A DNA stretch of 14,387 nucleotides from Larix sibirica (lineage: Eukaryota; Streptophyta; Pinopsida; Pinales; Pinaceae), in the NCBI GenBank assembly GCA_004151065.3, contig NWUY0300044560.1, positions 23,282 through 37,668 on the forward strand, read 5' to 3'. Under the pieces are notes generated by a model. That model was not told where the DNA came from. It worked only from the letters and a program-made list of their open reading frames with translations, and did not search any database. Below are positions 8,518 to 14,387 of this stretch, piece by piece (the stretch's first letter is position 1; each line of letters opens with the position of its first letter). The position numbers were made by a program, and so were the translations under genes.

Positions 8518-8989
8518 ATGCGTCTATCGGGGGCCTGCGACTAATTTTTTTTAGTAACCTTGATGCGCACCATGGTAGACAGGGTGTCCAATGAGTTCCA
8601 CACTAAGAAACAATCACGACAGATGCATGGATGAAACAATAAAGCTACCAAATTACAACCATACCACGAATATTTACCTCTAAAGCAAATTCATGAACTA
8701 TTGCATCGAAGGCGCCTATGCCAGTGTTTCCCAAATAGAAAATCAATCATGATGCATTCATCCGCAAGAAGGTGGTCAGGATGGGAGTAATAAGCGATAA
8801 AAACTTGTACGCAAGAATATCTAACAATCCAAACATCGGACATGAAAACTGCATTTTGATTGTGCCAAACGACAAAGATCATCATAAGAACGAAAGGGAG
8901 ACTCATATCTCAAGGAACCATGGAGAGGAAACATGCAGGTTTGCATGGAATTCCCCTCGACCAACTAGTATTGCTATCCATTAACACTA
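8518..8989. other. No gene seen; possible leader between LTR and gag-like ORF
   Basis: About 470 bases without a supported gene. An open frame on the minus strand (8906 to 8691) has no family resemblance. If the flanking LTR and gag-like calls are right, this is the untranslated leader. I could not find a convincing tRNA primer-binding site next to the LTR end. Confidence 0.35.
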
Positions 8990-9192
8990 TGTGTGGCTGG
9001 TGGAGAGTTACAAAATTATATTTGATTTATTTATTCATAAGTGGTGTATTACAATGATGAATAACTTGCTTATTTATACAAATAATATTAGAGTTGTGAC
9101 TCTTCGTAAGGGGTTGGCTATTTATTTATTATTTAATATTTAATGGATTCATTGTTTATATGTAACCTATGTGCTAATTATGGTATATTACA
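8990..9192 (-). repeat. Probable short LTR of the Ty3/gypsy element
   Basis: On the minus strand this begins TGTAATATACC at 9192, about 30 bases after the pol stop codon (9223-9221) and a purine-rich stretch, where a 3' LTR should start. It holds a TATA box (TATAAATA, 9078-9071) and, about 40 bases on, AATAAATAAATC as a polyadenylation-like signal, then runs to about CCAGCCACACA near 8990. TG...CA ends and the promoter/poly-A order fit an LTR of about 200 bp. The far end is a guess, because no second full copy is in the window to define it. Confidence 0.5.
9071..9078 (-). promoter_or_regulatory. TATA box in the LTR-like segment
   Basis: TATAAATA on the minus strand, followed by GCAAGTTATTC. 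The expected transcript start is about 25-30 bases downstream, near 9045, and the AATAAATAAAT string lies beyond that, the normal U3-R order of an LTR. Confidence 0.45.
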
Positions 9193-9194
9193 AG

Positions 9195-9206
9195 TCATCC
9201 ACTCCT
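9195..9206 (-). other. Polypurine-tract-like sequence before the LTR
   Basis: AGGAGTGGATGA on the minus strand is purine-rich, with two T interruptions, and lies between the pol stop and the TGTAATATACC LTR start. A tract here would prime plus-strand DNA synthesis. It is degenerate, so the call rests mostly on position. Confidence 0.35.
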
Positions 9207-9220
9207 AAAATGCTATGTTA

Positions 9221-10165
9221 TCAAAGCATTGGTAAAGAGGAGTGTCGTGATTGGAATTCTTTGTTTTTCCTAACATATTCATAATCTAGTATGTTCCCCA
9301 CTTGATAAGGTATATGTTGACATCTCTTCAATGGAATTTGTTTTTTTTTTAAGATACCATTGGTTCTAGTGCTAGTCTCCCTTCTTCGTCCAAAAATGAT
9401 GACTCTATTTGTATAGGAGTTATTGGACCCAATTTTTTCTTTAAACATGAAACATGGAAGACACCATGTAGCTTCCCCTTGTTTGGGATATCTAATGCAT
9501 ATGATACTTGGCCTACTCTCTTTTGAGTTTGATAAGGACCATAAAACTTGGGTGCCAGATTCTAATTCTTATCATTTTAAGATATTTTTGCTTGTATGGT
9601 TGGACTCTGGTCAACAAATATCCTACTTCAAATTCACAACCAATTCACTTATTGCTTGATCTGGTTCCTTGTTTGCTCAAGATGATTCTTTGGGATATGA
9701 AAGATTTAGAAGTGGCTAGGTAATTTCTTATAGTAGGTGCTTTAGAATCGGTGATGACATACTCCTTTATTGATGGTGGCGGGTCTCCTTATAAAGCTTC
9801 AAAGGGAGTCATTTTCGTTGAAGTGTGGTAGGTAGTGTTGTACCACCATTTTGTAAGATGTGTCAATTTATGCCACTACAACTAGAAGACATTCACAAAA
9901 TTCCTCAAGTATTCTTCAAGGCATTTATTTTCCATGTTTAGTTTGTCTAGGGATGGTATGAAGTGCTCATCATTAATGTAGTTCCCAACTAGTGGAACAA
10001 TTTATTCCAAAATTTGTTGGTGAATTCGGGGCCCCTATCACAAACAATAACTTTGAGGAACCCATGGAGTCTATAAAAATTATTCACATAGTTGTTAGGA
10101 ATTTGCCTAGGTTAATATTTTAATGATATTCCAATGAAGTAAACATGTTTCACTACTACATTTGG
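9221..10165 (-). pseudogene. Ty3/gypsy (chromovirus-type) pol 3' end: integrase, GPY/F, chromodomain-like; broken and 5'-truncated
   Basis: This encodes the end of a retrotransposon polyprotein: integrase inserts element DNA, and the C-terminal part guides target choice. On the minus strand, from about 10165: VVVKHVYFIGIS, VNNFYRLHGF, then VIVCDRGPEFTNKFW with the second catalytic Asp (10039-10037). STSYHP follows, then a damaged region where the catalytic Glu is expected. After a frame change come KCLEEYLR, KWWYNTTYHTSTKMTPFEAL, RVQPYKQK, and after another change LAPKFYGPY with the GPY/F motif (9543-9532), VSYALDIP, GVFHVSCLKKKLG, and a LIKW block resembling a chromodomain. The last frame ends at a TGA, 9223-9221. 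The first catalytic Asp and everything upstream are missing. Stops and at least three frame changes make it inactive. Family assignment is strong; the chromodomain is suggestive. Confidence 0.82.
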
Positions 10166-10671
10166 GTTAAAATTCAAGGACAAAATATTTTTTTTAAATG
10201 TTGAACTTGACTAACTATCCTTAACGTTGAACTGATGTCAACCTTGTTATGTCACATATTCAATATTTGGAATGTTGATTATATGTCGACTAATTGACCA
10301 TAAACACAATTAAAGTTTTTATTTCATGAATATTGTTCGTTAGTTAATTCATGTGCATTTGACATCAAATTGATGCTTTCAATGTCAACCACATGTTGAA
10401 GATTCGACAGTAACCACATCAAAATTTAGTGTTGCATGACCATTATTCGTCAATTAATCGACACTAGTTCAACATTAGATCGACACTCTACACACATATG
10501 TGTAGCATCGAATTCCATATTTTCAAAAACATTGAAGAAGACTTATATGTCGAATATTATTCAACCTCTAGCCAACATACATGTTGAACCTTCAAAGTGT
10601 AATACTTTGAAAATACATTGACAAATAGACATGAAATTACATTAAACGTAAAAAAAAATGTCCAATAAGCG
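10166..10671. other. AT-rich stretch with two diverged ~116-bp units rich in GTCGAC/GTTGAA words
   Basis: No gene is supported; the 62-codon open frame at 10436-10621 lies inside the repeat. The segment near 10286-10390 resembles that near 10402-10505 (ACC-ATAAACACA / ACAGTAACCACA, ATGAATATTGTTCG / ATGACCATTATTCG, TTGACATCAA / TTCAACATTA). Words such as TCGAC, TCAAC and TTGAA recur throughout. It may be the remnant of a short tandem array. Confidence 0.45.
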
Positions 10672-11450
10672 ATGCTACATTTTTTGGATTATTTTTTTTC
10701 TTTTTTCATAGAAGGGTTGTTTGTAACTTTGAACATTGCAATATACTATATACAAGACTGGTAGTATTCGTGTTTTAAATGTTGTTTTCTTAAAAAACAT
10801 AATTTAGACAACTAATACTATTCTAACAAAATATAAGAAGACCAATATCCCTTAAAAACCCTAATCTTTAATATCTACAACTAGCAAGTTTGATGGAACA
10901 AGGGACATTTGGAAACATTAATGTGAAGGAACAAATGCATAATCTCATCAATCAAGATAAATCTAACTAATATCAATTAACAAACAATTATCATGTATTG
11001 TCTCATTCATCTAGGAAATTTCAACCACCTATAACATTTTAACTAAACAAGGAAAGAATTTAAGTACATTTATTTAGGTCACACATTTTAGACTAGAGAG
11101 TACTTCTAAATCTTAACAAATGTTTTATAATCTAAAATTATGTTATACAATTCCTAGTTAAGAACTTACAAATCTTATTCATTTAGGAAAACATAAATTT
11201 CTCATGACACAATGGTGGTTTACTTATCCTAAAGGATTTTTTAATCAAGTTTTCCAATGTTAGTGTTGGTTCAATTTTTCAAAATCTTTGCATTTAGAAG
11301 CTTATGTCAATATGAAAACATGGATATGTAGCATGGTAAGAACACTTTGGAAAACATGGTTTTGTGGAAACTAAAAACAAATATTCATTTCATGTTTAAA
11401 ACACATCGGATAACAAGGTTCTATGGCCATTGGAAACGGGAATCAATAAC
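10672..11450 (+). repeat. Direct repeat copy A of an unnamed dispersed repeat
   Basis: This aligns with 12141-13040 in the same orientation, with many small gaps. Shared landmarks are a T-rich start with ATAGAA-GGT, ACTAG-AAGTTTG (10883 / 12297), CATTAATGTGAAGGAA (10916 / 12336), ATTTTAGACTAG and an exact 37-bp block (11285-11321 = 12728-12764). The last part (11333-11449) holds about two units of a 59-bp minisatellite. No coding capacity, no TG...CA ends and no terminal inverted repeats were recognised. Confidence 0.8.
11333..11449 (+). repeat. Minisatellite in copy A, about two 59-bp units
   Basis: Units at 11333-11390 and 11391-11449 follow the order CATGTT-AAAACAC, then AACA-GGTTCTAT, GCCATTGGAAA, GGGATCAATA. 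The same unit occurs three times in copy B and once inverted at the right edge of the window. These units are strongly diverged from each other. Confidence 0.65.
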
Positions 11451-11522
11451 ATGTTGTAGGTCAACAATTTCCTAGAATCACAACTTATTCAAAGAATAGG
11501 GGTGAGTAAAAATTGGAATTTG

Positions 11523-11611
11523 AAATTTATAATAAATATAGCCCATAAATATTCCATTGCACTTGAAAAATTTATAAGAAATATAGCCCATAAATCTTCC
11601 ATTGCACTTGA
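11523..11611. repeat. 45-bp tandem duplication, two copies
   Basis: Positions 11523-11566 and 11568-11611 are 44-base units with two mismatches. Each contains ATATAGCCCATAAAT and CCATTGCACTTGA. It is a local duplication with no known role. Confidence 0.92.
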
Positions 11612-12140
11612 ATCTTAGTTTCTGAAAATACAAATCTAATATGTTGAATTAAGTGCAATGACCTTCAAAATAGAAAATAACATAATTTTTAGTAGTTGGC
11701 AACATCTAAATGTAACATAGATAATAGGATGGATGCAAATAACGGTTCAAGAAATGACCATGATTCTCAAGGAATCAACAGGTCTCTCATGGAAATAAAT
11801 TGTTACTTAATAATGGTTCAAAGAAGTTATTGGTAATGGAAGAAAAGTCCAAACAATGAAAGAGAGAGAATATACACATGAAGAACAATTATATGCCTTC
11901 ATCAAAATCACGTTTTTTTAAAAGAGATACTAAGGCTAGTGGAAATGGTTTTCATTTATTTTGTATTAATTCTAACCTAAAGGGTAGGGGAATATTTTTT
12001 TATGGTAACCTTAAGATTCATTTAAAAGGTTGTCCTGCCATAAGCAACACTAGCTTGTTTATATCATTTCAACTCCTACTCTAGATTCAAATCCTCTAGT
12101 TTTGTTCTTGAATGAGGGACCACATCCTTGTTTGTGCACA
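11612..12140. other. No gene seen between repeat copies A and B
   Basis: AT-rich sequence. A 68-codon open frame at 11878-12084 starts with ATG but shows no family features, and its only suggestive string (GNLKIHLKGCP) is too short to support a zinc finger. No RNA gene or repeat end was recognised. Confidence 0.5.
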
Positions 12141-12630
12141 ATACATTTTTTTAGGTTAAAAAATCTTTATAGAATGGTCGTATGCTTTGAGCAGTGTAAT
12201 GTATATACAGAATGGTCGTATTTAGAGAAATGATATTGATCTAGGAATAGTAGAAGATTGATATCCTTTAAAAACCTCGATACCTAATATCCACAACTAG
12301 TAAGTTTGGTGAAACAAAGGAAATTTGGACGATAGCATTAATGTGAAGGAATAAATGCATTATTTCATTAATTAAGAGCAATTTAAATAATATCAATCAA
12401 CAAACAATTGGCATGTATTACCTTATTTATGAAGGGAATTACAACCACTAACATTTTAAGTAAACATGGAAATAATTGAAGTACATTTGTTCAATGAGCA
12501 CGCATTTTAGACTAGGGGGTACTTCTAAATCTCAAAACAAGTTCCATAATCTAAATGTTATATAGTTCTTAGTAAAAAACTTATAAATATTACTCATTTA
12601 AGAAAACTTAAAGGTCTTGTGACATAAATT

Positions 12631-12692
12631 TGGTGGTTTACTTATCTTAATGGTTTTTTTATGGTGGTTTGCTTATCTTAATGGTTTTTTTA
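12631..12692. repeat. 31-bp tandem duplication inside copy B
   Basis: Positions 12631-12661 and 12662-12692 differ by one base (TTTACTTATC versus TTTGCTTATC). Copy A has a single version at about 11215, so the duplication arose after the copies split. Confidence 0.93.
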
Positions 12693-12860
12693 ATAAAATT
12701 TTCCAAATTTATTATTCGTTTATTTTTTCTTTGCATTTAGAAGCTTATGTCAATATGAAAACATCAATGATTGTACCTTCATTGATATAGTGTTTTGTAT
12801 GTATTGGAGAAAGGATCCATAACCATTGAAAATGCTATTTTGGAAAACAAACTCCTATAG

Positions 12861-13033
12861 CCACTGAAAATAGGGATCCATAGCATGTTGAAAACACTTC
12901 AAAAAACAATGATTCATAGCCACTAAAAATAGGGATCACTAGCATGTTGAAAACACTTCAAAAAACAATGCTTTGTAGCAACTGCAAACAAGGAAAGCAT
13001 GTTGAAAACACTTTGTAAAACATGGTTCTATAG
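12861..13033 (+). repeat. Minisatellite of ~59 bp, three full units plus a partial one
   Basis: Units at 12861-12919 and 12920-12978 are nearly identical and 59 bases long, and 12979-13033 is a shorter, diverged third unit. A partial unit precedes (about 12819-12860). The core order is CCACTGAAAATAGGGATC, then AGCATGTTGAAAACACTT, then CAAAAAACAATG and T-C/T-ATAG. Confidence 0.9.
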
Positions 13034-13057
13034 TCATAGATATGATACTACTTAGGT

Positions 13058-13117
13058 ATGGACGAAATACAACTAAGTATTATTATTATGGACGAAATAC
13101 AACTAAGTATTATTATT
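13058..13117. repeat. 30-bp tandem duplication
   Basis: ATGGACGAAATACAACTAAG followed by TATTATTATT at 13058-13087 is repeated exactly at 13088-13117. A further degenerate start (ATGGATACTACTTAACATGG) follows. It adjoins the right end of copy B. Confidence 0.95.
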
Positions 13118-13699
13118 ATGGATACTACTTAACATGGATGAAATAAAACTAAAATGTAACCTGGATTAGCTTGAGGGACTTGAAGATAAAGGTTTGTCAA
13201 GGTTCATTTGACCATTAACCAGCAATCCTTAATTCAATGTTCAAGGAGCTTTGACAATAAAAGCACATAATGAGCAGGATTAATTTATCTAACCTATTGG
13301 TGTTTAATTTATCTCCCACGCAAATGCCAATGGAATCCTTAATATCATCTTGAAGGTTAACTTAATGAGCGTTAACTACACATAATGATCCAAATGGATA
13401 CTTGATATTCTAATTACATACTAGGTAATAACTTATAGCTTCAAATAAACATCAATGCCAAGGTATATAAATAAATAGGTCCAAATGAATACCCTATATT
13501 CAATCTATGTATGTGATTGATGATCCCACATTTCACCGAAAACATGAATCACATAGTAGCACATTATTTCATTTCTCTCTTTTACTATAGGGGCGCATAT
13601 CCCTATAATGTAATTTCTTAATGACATATCCCTATAATAGAATGTCGTTCTAGATTAATACTTTCATTCTTCTCCTCTCCTATTGCAACTTCATAGTGA
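13118..13699. other. No gene seen; AT-rich with short repeats
   Basis: No open frame of note. A 14-base word CATATCCCTATAAT occurs at 13596-13609 and 13625-13638, and the first copy pairs with an upstream TATAGGG (13586-13592) to give a 7-bp stem. Nothing indicates a gene or a known element. Confidence 0.55.
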
Positions 13700-14160
13700 C
13701 ATTTAAGGGTTAGTTAGGGGTAATATTGGTTAGGCATGATAGGCTGGGATAAATGGCTTAGTTAGGGGTTATAATAGTTACGAGTTATATAGTACAGTAG
13801 AGTTTGTTATTATGTTTCATTGGTCAAGGCTAGAATTAACAATGATAAGAGTTAAAGATTATAAGAGTTTGAGGGGTTAGGTCTTAAGGACTATGGGTTA
13901 TAGGAGTTAATAGTTAGGGATTTATGTTTTATAAGAGTAATGGGTGAAGGATTTTAGGTTTTAAAAACTATATGGATTATGTATTACAGGCTTTGTAAGG
14001 GTTGAAAGGGTTAGGATTTCAATCTATAGGGCTCATGGATTATGAGGGTGAGATCTAAAAGAATTATACATATTATAGAGTTAAGAGTTTATAGGTGTCA
14101 AGGTTTTCAAAGAGTTATGGAGTACAAAAGGTTAGCAGTTAGGTAGTGAGTGCAATGTAC
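13700..14160. repeat. C-poor, GGTTA/TTAGGG-rich degenerate tract
   Basis: The plus strand is strikingly poor in C for over 400 bases and full of words such as GGGTTAGTTAGGGG (13707-13720), GTTAGGGATTTATG, GGGTTAGG and AGGAGTTAATAG. Some resemble the plant telomere unit TTTAGGG, but no clean heptamer array is present. It may be a decayed minisatellite or a relic of interstitial telomere-like repeats. Confidence 0.55.
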
Positions 14161-14308
14161 ATGGGCATAATTTTTTTGAAAAAAAAAAGAGAAGAAGAAT
14201 AAACAAGGAAAGATAATAATAATAAAAATCTAATGCAATAAATTTCAAATTCTAGTATTTTTAAAAATCCTTATTGTTTGAATAAGTCATGATTATGGGA
14301 AAAAAATG

Positions 14309-14387
14309 ATCTATAGCATGTTGTATCCATATTTTCAATGGCTACATAATATTTTTGTTTGAAATGTTTTAAGCATTCTATGAATCC
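14309..14387 (-). repeat. Inverted copy of the 59-bp minisatellite unit at the window edge
   Basis: Read on the minus strand, this gives GAATGCTTAAAACATTTC, then AAAAATATTATGTAGCCA, TTGAAAATATGGATAC and AACATGC, in the same order as the units at 12861-13033 (ATGTTGAAAACACTTC, CATAGCCACTGAAAATAGGG, ATCCATAGCATG). It is cut by the window end, so a whole inverted repeat copy may continue beyond. Confidence 0.7.

Larger units (their letters stand above)
12141..13040 (+). repeat. Direct repeat copy B of the unnamed dispersed repeat
   Basis: This is the second, longer copy of 10672-11450. It differs mainly by local expansions: a 31-bp duplication (12631-12692) and extra units of the 59-bp minisatellite (12861-13033). 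It shares an exact 37-bp block with copy A (12728-12764). An 8-bp stem, ATCAATGA / TCATTGAT (12763-12770 / 12779-12786), follows that block and is absent from copy A. The copies could be the LTRs of a non-autonomous element or two insertions of one repeat; neither is proven. Confidence 0.8.

Noticed and set aside
8691-8906. 71-codon open frame on the minus strand between LTR and gag-like ORF
   Set aside because: No recognisable motif, no suitable partner frame, and it lies where an untranslated leader would be expected.
9423-9723. Two overlapping plus-strand open frames over the integrase region
   Set aside because: The minus strand there encodes the GPY/F region and the surrounding integrase C-terminus, so the plus-strand frames are shadows.
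10492-10503. 12-bp palindrome ACACATATGTGT
   Set aside because: Short self-complementary AT-rich words are expected by chance in this composition, and nothing around it suggests an operator.
11878-12084. 68-codon frame with a string resembling a BED or zinc-finger piece
   Set aside because: The GNLKIHLKGCP string lacks the full Cys/His pattern, and no transposase sequence follows.
10672-13040. Copies A and B as a CRISPR-like or phase-regular array
   Set aside because: The repeats are long, diverged and only two in number, and the minisatellite has no unique spacers.
13586-13607. 7-bp stem TATAGGG / CCCTATA as a possible terminator
   Set aside because: The stem is short, no gene ends nearby, and intrinsic terminators do not apply to a plant nuclear locus.

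Overview
The window reads as nuclear DNA of a land plant, from a retrotransposon graveyard; no intact host gene, tRNA, rRNA or CRISPR array was seen. The case for a plant is the roughly 6.2 kb L1-type LINE. Its ORF1 has the plant DUF4283-like and zinc-knuckle layout, and its ORF2 ends in a zf-RVT zinc finger plus an RNase H domain, an arrangement known from plant L1 elements. A chromovirus-type Ty3/gypsy fragment lies nearby. The very AT-rich, heavily decayed background would suit a large, slowly purged genome such as a gymnosperm, but that is only a guess.

Layout. (1) 1-1142: AT-rich flank with a 38-bp tandem duplication and a short TG tract. (2) 1143-7383, plus strand: a nearly full-length LINE with a short 5' leader, ORF1 (1200-3078), ORF2 (3078-about 7161), a 3' UTR and a terminal A10 run. 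A possible 9-bp target-site duplication flanks it. ORF1 and ORF2 meet in a TGATG stop/start overlap. Both reading frames carry many stops and frameshifts, and catalytic residues of the endonuclease, reverse transcriptase and RNase H are lost, so the copy is dead. (3) 7384-10165, minus strand: LTR-retrotransposon debris. In minus-strand order it holds a 5'-truncated integrase/GPY-F/chromodomain-like segment (10165 to 9221), a purine-rich tract, a short LTR-like segment with a TATA box (9192 to about 8990), and an unrecognised 182-codon broken ORF (8517 to 7969) that may be gag. (4) 10166-14387: non-coding repeats. Two diverged direct copies of an unnamed repeat (about 10672-11450 and 12141-13040) each carry an array of a roughly 59-bp minisatellite, and an inverted copy of that minisatellite unit lies at the right edge of the window. 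A C-poor, GGTTA/TTAGGG-rich tract occupies about 13700-14160.

The genes do not form a working system. They are two independent mobile-element insertions on opposite strands plus locally amplified repeats. The best candidates for something undescribed are the 10.7-13.0 kb repeat family with its embedded minisatellite and inverted copy, the unidentified minus-strand ORF next to the LTR, and the coupled ORF1/ORF2 junction of the LINE.
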